Source of the DNA: Psychrobacter sp. I-STPA10 | GTDB lineage: Bacteria > Pseudomonadota > Gammaproteobacteria > Pseudomonadales > Moraxellaceae | DNA length: 64,000 nucleotides | NCBI RefSeq assembly: GCF_021012795.1 | Contig: NZ_VFYU01000011.1 | Location: 1 to 64,000, forward strand | Direction of reading: 5' to 3' | Shown here: positions 26,651-36,900 of the stretch, one piece after another | Layout: every line of letters begins with the position of its first letter | How positions within the stretch are numbered: position 1 is the first letter of the stretch | Notes under the pieces: model-generated | Databases searched by the model: none | Told to the model about the DNA's origin: nothing | The model's input: the letters and a program-made list of their open reading frames with translations, nothing else | Program-made: the position numbers and the translations under genes

Positions 26651-28177
26651 ATGAGTAATCAGCAAATCCCCCCTTCAGACTCTAAACCACAGTCCCTAAT
26701 TTCCCCTAGCGAAGATGCTATATTATCCGGCAGCTATGAGCAGCTACATAAACCAAGCGCTAGCTTTGATAGTCGTGATGATTATCTCAATCATGAATTG
26801 CAGATTATGCAGCCTAAACGCTGGCGTCCTAATTTACCATTTCGTGATTATCGATTTGAGTTTGAAGACACGATTCCAGCGATGGCCGCCACTATTGGTA
26901 AAGTCGTTATGGTTGGTGCAATTGCTGCCACTTTCGCAGGTCCTCTTGGACTAGGCGATGCCTTTATTTTAGAGAACGTGCGTTACGAGCTATTAATTGT
27001 CTCAATTTTTATTATTCTATTCTCCGGCTTTATATTGCCTACCGCCAACCTAGCGGGCACACACGGGCCACTGATTCCTTTGATTCCAATTATTGTAGCC
27101 GCTGGCGGTCACCCGATGGCGTTTGGTCTATTAATCGGTGGTTTTGGACTGTTATTAGCGATAAGTAAAGGCGGCAGCTTACTGGCGAATCTGACCAGTA
27201 AAGGCGTGTGCGGGGGGCTACTGTTGTATTTAGGCTTTATTGGGACGACCTCGCAAGTCAAAAACCTTTTTGCTTGGGCAGAGGGCATCGGTATGGCACA
27301 CATTGCCTTTGTGGTAATTTTGCTGACCATTATTTTGTATGCGCTACTTGAGCACTTCCAAAAACGCTGGCTTGCTGTACCGCTCAGCTGCTTAGTGGGT
27401 GGTGGCACTGCATTTTTGATGGGCGCACCATTTGCATTTAAAACAGACCCCGGTATGCCACATTTAAGCCCCATGTATTGGTGGGGTGAGAATACGGGCT
27501 GGATGCTAGGCTTTCCGACCGTTGATAGCTTTATTATTGTCTTACCATTTGCGATCTTAGCTGTCGCAATGTGGTCACCAGATTTCTTAGGGCATCAAGT
27601 ATTTCAGAAGATTAGCTATCCTAAGCGAACCGAACGCGTCTTGATGGACATTGACGATACCATGGTCAGCGCCTCATTTCGACAAGTGGCAGGATCACTC
27701 CTAGGCGGTGCCAACTTTACCTCATCATGGGGCACCTATATCGTCCCCGCAGCGATTGCTAAGCGTCCTATTCCCGCAGGTGCTCTATTAACGGCGTTAT
27801 TTTGTATCATCGCTGGTATCTGGGGTTATCCGATGGATTTAGCGATTTGGCAGCCAGTGATGTGTGTGGCGTTAATTGTCGGCGTGTTTATTCCGTTGTT
27901 AGAGGCAGGTATGGAGATGACTCGGGAAGGTAAAACCACCCAGTCTGCTGCAATTGTGGTCTTTGCCTCAGCGCTAGTAAACCCAGCTTTTGGCTGGTCA
28001 ATCACCTTGTTATTGGACAATTTAGGTTTGATTGGCTCTAAAGAGCGCAGTGCAAGCTTGAGCAAAATGAGTCGCTGGATTATTCCAGGTGTGATGTTTG
28101 TTGTCTTAACTGGAGTGATGGCAATGGTGGGTATGTTGCCTGGTATCCCAGCACTATTACCTCACTTCCGTCATTAA
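26651..28177 (+). CDS. DUF3360-family inner-membrane permease
   Basis: A 508-residue protein with a polar N-terminus of about 75 residues and then 11-13 membrane helices. The central TANLAGTHGPLIPLIPIIV segment and SPDFLGHQVFQKISY are typical of DUF3360, a family of predicted permeases distantly like nucleobase or sulphate carriers (NCS2/SulP fold). The substrate is unknown. AAGGAAGTG precedes the ATG closely. Its base composition is less AT-rich than that of the defence genes on both sides, so it is probably a resident core gene between two separate insertions, or cargo from another source. No link with phage defence is implied by the sequence. Confidence 0.82.
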   Translation: MSNQQIPPSDSKPQSLISPSEDAILSGSYEQLHKPSASFDSRDDYLNHELQIMQPKRWRPNLPFRDYRFEFEDTIPAMAATIGKVVMVGAIAATFAGPLGLGDAFILENVRYELLIVSIFIILFSGFILPTANLAGTHGPLIPLIPIIVAAGGHPMAFGLLIGGFGLLLAISKGGSLLANLTSKGVCGGLLLYLGFIGTTSQVKNLFAWAEGIGMAHIAFVVILLTIILYALLEHFQKRWLAVPLSCLVGGGTAFLMGAPFAFKTDPGMPHLSPMYWWGENTGWMLGFPTVDSFIIVLPFAILAVAMWSPDFLGHQVFQKISYPKRTERVLMDIDDTMVSASFRQVAGSLLGGANFTSSWGTYIVPAAIAKRPIPAGALLTALFCIIAGIWGYPMDLAIWQPVMCVALIVGVFIPLLEAGMEMTREGKTTQSAAIVVFASALVNPAFGWSITLLLDNLGLIGSKERSASLSKMSRWIIPGVMFVVLTGVMAMVGMLPGIPALLPHFRH

Positions 28178-28249
28178 TTAAGGCTATCAATTCAATTTAC
28201 CTGGATTAAGATACGGTTTGTTAAAATCAGTGGTAGTATTCTAAAAAGT

Positions 28250-28347
28250 AGGTTCCCCCTCCCTGAGAGGCGTTAAAAAATTGCACTGCAATTTTAGCCT
28301 TACAAGGGAATTTCTTTAAATAGAAATTTCTAAAAGGAGGGGGTTAG
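28250..28347. repeat. Palindromic intergenic repeat after the permease gene
   Basis: Perfect arms CCCCCTCC (28255-28262) and GGAGGGGG (28336-28343) enclose two further inverted repeats: AAATTGCA-C-TGCAATTT (28278-28294) and AATTTCT...AGAAATT (28309-28328). It has the form of a small MITE or REP-like unit, and transcripts through it would fold strongly. It may act as a transcription end between the permease and the convergent DUF262 gene. Confidence 0.5.
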
Positions 28348-28411
28348 AAAGAGGGCTGAAACTATGGAGATTTATGAACAATAACCACAGCATACTTTTT
28401 GAAACATCTCC

Positions 28412-28459
28412 AAATCAGTATCTCAATTTTTCCTACAAAGGTGAATATTCAACAGAGCC
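28412..28459. repeat. Single end of the TA-flanked inverted-repeat element family
   Basis: The 48 bases are closely similar to the right end of the element at 46290-46515 (shared core AAATCAGTATCTCAATTTTT). The outer end reads GGCTCTGTTGAATATTCA on the minus strand and is flanked by TA, like the other copies. The opposite end of this copy is not recognisable. The terminal G plus the flanking TA make the TAG stop codon of the DUF262 gene. Confidence 0.6.
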
Positions 28460-31122
28460 TAACTTACCTCTTTGGCAATTAATCGTAGTTCTTCAAGTAC
28501 CTCATCAAGTTTACACAACACCTTGTCTACACCCGTCTCATTATCTCCTAAATCACAGACATACGATACAACTTGATCAAATAAGAGCGAGTTAGCATCC
28601 TCTTCAACATAAGGTTTAAAATCTAAAGTTTCTAATACATCAATGATTCGTTGTGGATATTCATTATGAGTATCCGAGTTATTCTTGAAGATTATCTCAA
28701 AGTTATGTGGATGTTTATAAATAGCTATATCAAAAGTATTTTTACCAAAGTGCCAGTTTATAATTTTTTGATGAGCCCAATCTTCAGTCGTAGTAACTTC
28801 TTCATACTCTGCCGCTGCAAAAGGCTGTAAATAATCAGGATCATTCGTAAGAATTTCATTAAGTTTTAAATCTATGACCTTTGTATAAAATTCATATTGA
28901 GTAAAGTTGCGTTGTGACTCTTTAAATAATACAAACTCATCTTTATTTTTGAGTATAAATCCTTGTTTACAATAGTCAAAAAGTACAGGATACTGAATAA
29001 AAGCTTTTCTCCAGTATTCAATATTTTCATTTGTAACTGCTTTGGCAGAAATATTTTCTAAAGATTCTTGCAGTTTATGAGTATTAAAATCTGGATCATC
29101 AAGTACTGCTTTGACATAAGACTGTCTGGCTTCGATGATGTTTTCTGAGTCTTCATTCTTCATATACGCAGAGCCAATGCGTAAAAGTCTCTTCCAACTA
29201 TGATCCCTTTTAATATTATTTTTGGTTTCTCGTGTGCTAAGTAAATTGTATCTGTCGTAACTTTTTTTAGTAAAATAAACCCCCTTACTTAATACCGCAC
29301 GCTCCCAGGCATAGTTAATTTTTTGTGAGGTATTTTGTATTTGTATAAGGTTAAAAACAGCACCAGCAGATATTGCATACTTCTTAAACGCTTCTAGATA
29401 GTTCACATTTTCACTAGCATCCCAGTCGCAATTTTGATGTTCACGATAAAATTCTAGAATACCTGAAAAATTAAGTAAAAATCCAATTTGACCCTTAAAA
29501 AATGGATGCGCCTCCGCATCAAAGATGGCTTCACGCCAGTCATCAGATTTTAGTATTAAGTTGGCTTTGATCTTCTCTTCAACCACTTGGTCTTGACTAA
29601 AGGTGCTGATTTGAAGGTCAGGATCGTTTGCTAAGACATCTAAAATAGAGCGGTCATAATCAGTTAAAGATTCAATAGCAGAAAAAGCATTATTAAAGTT
29701 TTCTGCATCATCGATAATGGTATTTTCAGTTAAGTTATATACAACCCGCATCCATTCGACTAACTTGGTCTGTAAGTCCTCTTTTATCTTGTTAGTAGCT
29801 ATATCTGTTAAGGTAAGATTTTTTATTAGGAATCGATAAAAGGCATAAAATCTAAGTTTTTCAGTATATGATGTATTATCAGCAAGTACTTTTTCGAACA
29901 TGGCTTCTTCAGGATAATACTTTTTTTGAGCATCTGTAGGCAAAAATGTCTTTATCTTATGGTTGTCACTTGCATCTAATAAATCCAATATATGAATTAA
30001 ATTGCCAATAAATTGAGCGTTTAGACAGTCATAATCTTTATAGGTAGATACTGCAACAGATTTAAGATTATTATTATTGGCAAAGAATGTATCACTTATG
30101 ATATTCGCAATATTTTTTGAGCTGTCTTTAGAATGACTCATATATTCAAATAAAATGAGTAAGCGGATAAAATTCATAAACTCATCATCAAAAGTATCAT
30201 GGTTTTCACCTACTTTACGATACGTCCAAAATAAATCTGCCCAATCGGTGTCAATCTTGTGAGCGAAGTACTCATGTCCACTTACCCTACCACCTCTAGC
30301 ATCTAAATTAAACTTAGGTAGGGAGTCAGATTGAGACTGAGAAGCTTGTTCTATTATGGCTTTAAAATGCTCAAATGGCGTTAAAGGCTTGCCTCTAGCA
30401 TTCATTTTTATATAAAGCTCATCGGACAAGCCAAAATGATCTAATGGTAAAAATTGAAAAGTGATGTATGGGTCTTTGGTATCAGTGATTTTGAGGTATA
30501 AGTCTTCATCATGGTTTTTAAACTTTTTTTCAATGGCATCAAGCATATTAAGACAAGCCTGCACCGTCGGATCGTGTTTCCAAGATAGATAAAACCAATT
30601 ACAGTCAGTTATTAATTCGCTTATTATAGGGTTGTCTTTTTCTGACTGACTATTATTAGTAGTTCTAGAGATTTTCTCTATAAAACTGTCATCTGCTGTC
30701 AAGGCATTAAAAAACTCAGTAGAACTTTTACGGGTTTTGTAGGTAAAGCGAGATTGATTATTAAAGGTGAATTTATCCTTAAACTCATCAAATCGATTGT
30801 CTTTTATAGCCAAATACCAGTGTAATAAAAATAAGGTAGTTAGGCGTTGTTGACCATCAAGTATAGAGAACGCCTTATTAACGATACTGCCATATACAAA
30901 ATCTAAATTCAGTGAGTAATTTAAGTTCTGCCTTTTAGTCGTTAATGTATTATATAGCGAGGTCAAAAAAACCTCTCGAACTTCACTTGCACTTTGTCTG
31001 CCTTGAGCATAATCACGCTGAATAATCGGTATCTCAATAAAATCAATATTTTCATAGTCAAATATTTCTATAAAGGTAATTTTTTTACTGATATTATCCG
31101 TTGCTAATGTCGTCATTATCAT
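28459..31122 (-). CDS. Large DUF262-domain protein, second GmrS/SspE-like partner
   Basis: An 887-residue protein. The N-terminal DUF262 domain is clear: IPIIQRDYAQGRQ (31-43), then FSILDGQQRLTTLF (86-98) holding the DGQQR motif used for NTP hydrolysis in GmrS/SspE proteins, and NARGKPLTPFEHFK near 240. The remaining 600 residues are mostly helical. I do not see the HNH-type DUF1524 signature, so the nuclease may be absent or of another kind. The start ATG overlaps the stop of the sspE gene (ATGA), so the two are translationally coupled. The C-terminus ends at a TAG formed by a mobile-element end, so a few natural residues may have been lost. DUF262 proteins act as modification-dependent restriction enzymes. 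Confidence 0.8.
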   Translation of the reverse strand: MIMTTLATDNISKKITFIEIFDYENIDFIEIPIIQRDYAQGRQSASEVREVFLTSLYNTLTTKRQNLNYSLNLDFVYGSIVNKAFSILDGQQRLTTLFLLHWYLAIKDNRFDEFKDKFTFNNQSRFTYKTRKSSTEFFNALTADDSFIEKISRTTNNSQSEKDNPIISELITDCNWFYLSWKHDPTVQACLNMLDAIEKKFKNHDEDLYLKITDTKDPYITFQFLPLDHFGLSDELYIKMNARGKPLTPFEHFKAIIEQASQSQSDSLPKFNLDARGGRVSGHEYFAHKIDTDWADLFWTYRKVGENHDTFDDEFMNFIRLLILFEYMSHSKDSSKNIANIISDTFFANNNNLKSVAVSTYKDYDCLNAQFIGNLIHILDLLDASDNHKIKTFLPTDAQKKYYPEEAMFEKVLADNTSYTEKLRFYAFYRFLIKNLTLTDIATNKIKEDLQTKLVEWMRVVYNLTENTIIDDAENFNNAFSAIESLTDYDRSILDVLANDPDLQISTFSQDQVVEEKIKANLILKSDDWREAIFDAEAHPFFKGQIGFLLNFSGILEFYREHQNCDWDASENVNYLEAFKKYAISAGAVFNLIQIQNTSQKINYAWERAVLSKGVYFTKKSYDRYNLLSTRETKNNIKRDHSWKRLLRIGSAYMKNEDSENIIEARQSYVKAVLDDPDFNTHKLQESLENISAKAVTNENIEYWRKAFIQYPVLFDYCKQGFILKNKDEFVLFKESQRNFTQYEFYTKVIDLKLNEILTNDPDYLQPFAAAEYEEVTTTEDWAHQKIINWHFGKNTFDIAIYKHPHNFEIIFKNNSDTHNEYPQRIIDVLETLDFKPYVEEDANSLLFDQVVSYVCDLGDNETGVDKVLCKLDEVLEELRLIAKEVS

Positions 31123-32957
31123 GCTTCCTCTTGGCTAAAAAATTCAGTCAATATATCTATCATTGCTTGCTTATAATTCAAGGCATCTTCTTTTTGCCAA
31201 TAGAGCATTTTATCGACATTACTACTGTAGTATTTCAAAAAAACATTCTTAGTACATAAAGGTACGTAAGTCGCTTTTTTATCTAAACCAATAATTGTAT
31301 TGCGTTTAATTGGGAATATGGCATTTTTATAACTGCGATTGGTTCCTTGATCGAGCAAAGTTAAATTACCAATAGAGTTGTCAACTTCATCATCACCTTT
31401 AGGGTTGTATAAGGTCATGACACGCTCATACAAGGTTTTAAACTGTTCTTTGGTAAACGAGATTTCAAGCAGCTTAAACGCTTGTTGTTTAATACTAAGT
31501 GCTTCATTTATTTCATTGGCTAAGCTTTTTTGGTTAGCTGCAATCAAGCCATCTGTAGTATTGTTATCATCAGATAGGTACTTTATTATTTGTTGTAGCC
31601 ATTTTATCTGCTCAGTACTGGAATTTGGTATCTCAGAGTTTACAGAGTAAATATGCTCTATATCCCATTTTTCTAATTTAAATTTTTCAAACTGAAAGCG
31701 TGCATTGGACTTTGGATTACTTAATAGACTGATAATATTAAATAGCAATAGTATTTGACGTAATTTATTAACCCTTGTATAACCATAATTAAGCTCTGAT
31801 ATATAATCATTTATCTTAACTGCTAATTTGTTCTGCTTAATCAAAACTTTTCTTTCATCCTCAAAAGCACGTTTAAATATAATATTAATCAAACGTCTAT
31901 TGAAATCTTTTTTGCCTTTACTTTCCCTACTTATGTTTATGATATCTGTTATCTTCTCGCCTTGAGAAATCAAGAATCCTATCAAATGGAATAATTCACG
32001 ATCGTTATACCATTCTTCTAAAGACATAAAATACTGCTTAACAGTGAGCCATTCTTGCGCTAAATCCACATTCTTACTAAGCTGAGCATTATATTGTAAA
32101 AATATCTTTAATTTATCGCCTTGAGTGACGTCAATATTTTTAAACTGTGAATCTGTGGCTCTAAGTTTAAGTATTAACTCAATACGATTTGTCTGTATGT
32201 CTGCGTTACTTAGAAAATACCAAAAAGCATCGTCTTGAAGTTTCTTTTCAATATCATCCCATTCTTGCGATATTTTTATCTGCTGAAGCTGATGTGCGTC
32301 TAATGACTGTTGACTAAATTGACTAGATTTTAAGAATAAAGCTTTGATTAACTCAGCATTAACTAAGGGAATTTTACCCATATTTAAGCGTGTAAATACC
32401 TCAACTGCATTTTCATGCTCACCCAGTTCATACCATATCATTTTAACGTTCTTGCCAATTTCATCGCTACTTAATAAGGTTTGAAATAGAACATTACGGT
32501 ACATACGGTCTTGGGTTTTAAACCATTCACCAACGGCTTCTTTAGCTTTCACAATGTGGAAAAAGTCGATATTCTCTTCAGCTTTGGTGACATCAATGTT
32601 ATCTAAAAACTCGGTTGAATCAGGTCTGGTTTCATATTCGATTTTATAACGAGAATAGTCATAATCATCAAGAAGAGACTTTAAGAAGGTTAAAATAATA
32701 TAAATAGTCGTAAGACGTTGTTGCCCGTCAACCACTTCCCATTGGTCATCTCTTTTTTTAACGACAATAGGTTGTAGGCAATAGAATTGCTTTTTATCTC
32801 CGCTCTCCTCGGAAGTTTGCTGAAATTCCTTGATATCATCTAATAAGGCAAATACTTGTTGTTTATTCCAACGATATCCACGTTGATAGGCAGGTATAAA
32901 AAATTTTTCACCTAATAAATCACTGATGGGTTTTGGCTCTAAGATGTTATCTTGCAT
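31119..32957 (-). CDS. sspE: SspE-like phosphorothioate-sensing restriction protein (DUF262 + DUF1524)
   Basis: A 612-residue protein with the two-domain plan of SspE and GmrSD. The DUF262 N-terminus has IPAYQRGYRW (21-30) and VVDGQQRLTTIY (75-86) with the NTPase motif DGQQR. The C-terminal DUF1524 domain has the HNH-type signature: WDIEHIYSVNS near 428-438 and, later, SIGNLTLLDQGTNRSYKN with the second set of conserved residues. In known systems SspE senses phosphorothioate marks on self DNA through its N-terminal domain, hydrolyses NTP, and nicks phage DNA. AAGGAAT lies just before the ATG at 32957. A small inverted-repeat element lies between it and sspD, so its expression may be partly separate. 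Confidence 0.85.
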   Translation of the reverse strand: MQDNILEPKPISDLLGEKFFIPAYQRGYRWNKQQVFALLDDIKEFQQTSEESGDKKQFYCLQPIVVKKRDDQWEVVDGQQRLTTIYIILTFLKSLLDDYDYSRYKIEYETRPDSTEFLDNIDVTKAEENIDFFHIVKAKEAVGEWFKTQDRMYRNVLFQTLLSSDEIGKNVKMIWYELGEHENAVEVFTRLNMGKIPLVNAELIKALFLKSSQFSQQSLDAHQLQQIKISQEWDDIEKKLQDDAFWYFLSNADIQTNRIELILKLRATDSQFKNIDVTQGDKLKIFLQYNAQLSKNVDLAQEWLTVKQYFMSLEEWYNDRELFHLIGFLISQGEKITDIINISRESKGKKDFNRRLINIIFKRAFEDERKVLIKQNKLAVKINDYISELNYGYTRVNKLRQILLLFNIISLLSNPKSNARFQFEKFKLEKWDIEHIYSVNSEIPNSSTEQIKWLQQIIKYLSDDNNTTDGLIAANQKSLANEINEALSIKQQAFKLLEISFTKEQFKTLYERVMTLYNPKGDDEVDNSIGNLTLLDQGTNRSYKNAIFPIKRNTIIGLDKKATYVPLCTKNVFLKYYSSNVDKMLYWQKEDALNYKQAMIDILTEFFSQEEA

Positions 32958-32998
32958 TCTTATTCCTTATGGTTATATTTACAAGCACCATTTATATA

Positions 32999-33114
32999 GG
33001 GTCTATTGAACATTCATCTTCATAGGAAAAATTTAGCCAATTTTTACATGAAAGTAAAAAATAGCTGTATCCCTTATAGATATTAGCCTAACGGGGTGAA
33101 AGTTCAACAGACTC
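32999..33114. repeat. TA-flanked inverted-repeat element (short form) between sspD and sspE
   Basis: Ends GGGTCTATTGAACATTCA (32999-33016) and, inverted, GAGTCTGTTGAACTTTCA (33097-33114) enclose 116 bp and are flanked by TA on both sides. It matches the element at 46290-46515 in reverse orientation but lacks that copy's internal segment of about 110 bp. No open frame; a non-autonomous element moved by a transposase elsewhere. Confidence 0.8.
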
Positions 33115-33151
33115 TAATAGATTGCTCTATATTTTTTTGGTATACCACACG

Positions 33152-33988
33152 CTACTTATGACACATCACACATACCTTACCTTGCCCATAGATATCGTCC
33201 ATATCTAATTCAGGCTCACCATCAGGACGGAGCGGATTAACTTTAATCCGCTTTTTCATTTTGGCAATTCTTTTTTCATGTTCAGCTTTAATTTCTGCGA
33301 CTCGCTTTGGCTCACTTAATTCTTCTAATGATTCACGTTCAGACCATGTAAATGGGGTCTGATTAGCCAGTGCTTCCTTCTCATAAGCCATTGCTTCTTG
33401 AAAGGCGTCTGGATGACGTTCAAGTAATCCCACCCACTCAATTTTACGTTGAAAAAAACAAAATGTGCAACCACTCCGCGTCCGCCATTCATAATATGAA
33501 GGCAAACCGACACCTGAGTTTTCCAGAATATCCATCACGCCTGCTTTATCAATCCCATCATCTCGAAATGGTAACTCAACGATAAGACTCTCATCATTGG
33601 AGTCATAACCGGTACGATAAGGCTCATCAGATCGAATGGCAACATAAGAATGAACTTCATAGCCATCATCTAAAAATTTTTGTACCCATTCCTGAAAGGG
33701 TTTTAGCTTCATTTTAATGGTACACCAGCGTGCTTGTGGTGAAGGTAGATAGTTATTATGCTGGGTGAGCCAAAAATCAAAATCTCGATCAGGATTAATA
33801 TGCTGAATTGGCTTTCCTAGATAGCCCTCCAAATAAGATAGATAGGTATATACCTCTTCTAACTCTTTGCCAGTGTCTGTAAAGAAGTATTCGATATCTA
33901 ATTGTGGATAGTTATCCCGCATATAAATAGCAAGCGCCGCACTATCTTTACCACCAGAAATACCAAGGACATGTTTAATCTTTTTCAT
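33152..33988 (-). CDS. sspD: SspD, PAPS-reductase-like ATP pyrophosphatase
   Basis: A 278-residue protein of the PAPS reductase/DndC family. The PP-loop SGGKDS is at 11-16. RWCTIKMKLKPFQ (about 88) and SGCTFCFFQRK (about 168) hold conserved Cys and basic residues, and the C-terminus ends in VCVMCHK. Related DndC carries an iron-sulphur cluster, and the Cys spacing would allow one here. In the Ssp pathway it takes sulphur mobilised by SspA and activates the DNA backbone with ATP to put in a phosphorothioate. It shares one base with the sspC stop (TAATG), which is tight coupling. Alone it could be taken for a sulphate-assimilation enzyme, but the neighbours exclude that. Confidence 0.88.
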   Translation of the reverse strand: MKKIKHVLGISGGKDSAALAIYMRDNYPQLDIEYFFTDTGKELEEVYTYLSYLEGYLGKPIQHINPDRDFDFWLTQHNNYLPSPQARWCTIKMKLKPFQEWVQKFLDDGYEVHSYVAIRSDEPYRTGYDSNDESLIVELPFRDDGIDKAGVMDILENSGVGLPSYYEWRTRSGCTFCFFQRKIEWVGLLERHPDAFQEAMAYEKEALANQTPFTWSERESLEELSEPKRVAEIKAEHEKRIAKMKKRIKVNPLRPDGEPELDMDDIYGQGKVCVMCHK

Positions 33989-36900
33989 TATGAGACCTCT
34001 AGCTGATCATCACCTTCAAGTTTATTTAAAAACTTAGCGATAATGGCGATTTGATCATTTAAGTCAAAGCCTTGATCTGCCAAAGCTGTAAGGATCTCTG
34101 TTGCTTTTTCTTCAACTCGTTTGGCATTTAAATCAGTAATATGAGCCTCGCGCACTTGACTCTTGGTTTCATTTGGCGACTTTGTGATAATACCAATTTT
34201 TTGTCGGTCTGGACTGGTATGAATATCGGCATTAACCTCTGCTTCCAAAAATTGAAAACAGTAAGCAGCAATCTGTTGCTTTGCTTTAATAATATCTTGA
34301 TCAATCCATTTTTTTGCAGGTTTATTGCCTGCTAATAAACTAATCAAGCTTTCAGTATCTTTCATAGAACCATCGTATTTAACCAGTCTTGCTATAAAAG
34401 CATCCAGCAGATAATCGCCTGATTTGCCAAATAAAGATGCGGCGCGTTGATTGATTTCTAAAAATGGGTTAATCCCTTCTTTTTTAACCTTCAAATAATC
34501 AATTAGCTTAGTATTTATATCTTCTACAAGGGTTGGGTATTTATAATCTAACTCAAATAGTCCTGTAATGATTTTCTCTACCTTTTTATCATCATCATCA
34601 TTGGCATTAAAGAATCTGGGCAGATCATCAAATAATAATTGGTTGGGGTCATTTGCTTGTTTTAGTATGTTGCGTAACTGTTTTGTTTTAGACGACAGCT
34701 CATTGGTACGTTGTATCCAAGGGTGCATACTATCAAAAATGCTGACCAGTGCTTGCGCAATGGGTAATGGTTCATCTTGTATGGCAGATTTTAAACGAGT
34801 AGCAAATTCACTTTCTAACTGCTCTTTTAAAACATGTACCCATGTTTGAGTCTCTTCTAAAAAGGATACTTCTCTAATTCCAACTTGGTCGGGGACTTTA
34901 ATTAAATATTCAGCCAATAAATATTGCACCGTGGGTTTATATTCGCCATTAATATAATTAGCAAGGTCACTATGACGTGATAATATATAAGCAACATATA
35001 AAATCTCATGCAGTCCAGATTTTATACCATAAGGAGGCTGTTGCCATGCTTGATAAATCTGACTGGCTGTGACTAATTGACCTTTATTATTGGCAATAAT
35101 GTTATCTGCACATTCCCAAATCTTTACAAGTTTTGGCTCGGTAGGTCTAGCGAAGTAGCAATTACCATCAGCATCAGCTTTATGCAGCCCATTTTTTAGC
35201 AGTACAGATTCATATATTCCTTTTTCTGGAGGATATTTTTCTATGGCTAAATTTTCTTCCTCACTATTTTCAATCATACGCTTGAGCAATTCCCGAATTG
35301 CCCCTTTAGCGCTTGGAGAGGGTTTATTACGGTTTACTAATTCGTTATTACAGATAAAGTATTCACTTACCTGTTTGTCGGCAATCTTTGAGGCCAGTGC
35401 TGATAGTTGGAAGCGATTTAGTTTGGCGGCTGTATTATCATTATCTAAATCTAAGTAAGTGCTGTACCATTTTGATGAACCAAGACTTTTATCTAGCAGT
35501 TGATTAAGCGTATCTTCAACTTCAACCAATCGTCCTTCTGTTTCTTGACGAGCAATTTTATCATTTAATAATCGCTTGTCATTTTTTAAGATATTAGTTA
35601 AGGCTATTTTATCTTTTAGCAAATCAATAATGGTATTGTGACTATCTAATATGGCAACAACTAGGTTAGGTAGGCTAGTGGAAGATTTTGTTACTGTCTC
35701 ACAAATACTTAATGCTAAGCTTATCTCACTATCATTTTTAGGAAGTAACAGACAAAAATAACCCACCAGTGATTCATTGCTATTATTTTGCAATCTTAAC
35801 AGTGCGTTACTGGTCATTTCAGTGACCGGAAGTAATTTCACCTCCATCCAACGCAGACTTCCTGTGTTTTGATAATGAGCTTTTGCCACAATGGGTTCAA
35901 ACTGCTCTAGTTGCTCAAAAGGTAGAGAATCCAACTCTTGTAACTGTGATTTGATCGCCTCACTAAGATTAAAGTCGCTTCCTTCACTTAAAGAATAAGA
36001 TTGGGTAAATTTACGATAAAAAATAATAGAAGCCACTTCTAGCGTTTCTAGTAAATCATTGAGCTGTGACTGAGGAATGCCTAGTAATGTTTGTAGTAGT
36101 TTTGGGCTGGCATGAATCCCTGTGCCATCAGCAAATATACTAATAAGAGAAATGATCTTAATCAGTCTAACTGCCATCTCATTATTTAGCTCTTCGTAAC
36201 GCTGTACTGCCATTTGCGACAGTAACCACTGTTTGCTATATTCTGAAACTTGCAGCGTACTGTTTAAATTACTATCTAAGTAATCCCAAAATTGACAGGG
36301 AGTAAATAACGAAAAGTCTGTTATGCTGGTGTTTCTTAAATAATACCCAAAGCCATTTGGTTCGGCAGACATTAAAAAAGAAAAAAGACTGCGCTGATTT
36401 TGCCCAAAATTCTTTTTAGAAAGTTGGCACAGTAAAATAGAGACTAAAGGATGCAGGGGAAATACAGCTTGCAGTAATTGGGTAAGTTGCTCAGAGTCTG
36501 TCTTACGATTCATCGCAATATTATCAACCACTGCCTTAATTTGGGTGAGTGAGTTTTCACTGTGTTGATAGGTAATTAAACGTTTATCTTTAATTTTGAT
36601 GACTTGACCAATTAAATGAATTTGCTCATCAATAGATAGCATGACCACACAATCAATAAATCTACCTTGAATTTTTAACCATTCATCATGAATTTTAGTA
36701 GATACTTGGCGGGCATACGCCATAAATGATTGGTGTAGCACACCAATAAGCAGAATATTACCTTGACTACGATTAACAAACTCAGCAAGTTGTTGTAAAA
36801 AGTATATATCTTCAGGGCGACTACTCTTAACAGCACCATCAAAAACTTTACCTAGCTCATCAATAAAAATCAGTACTCTCTGACCTTGTTTAATATTATC

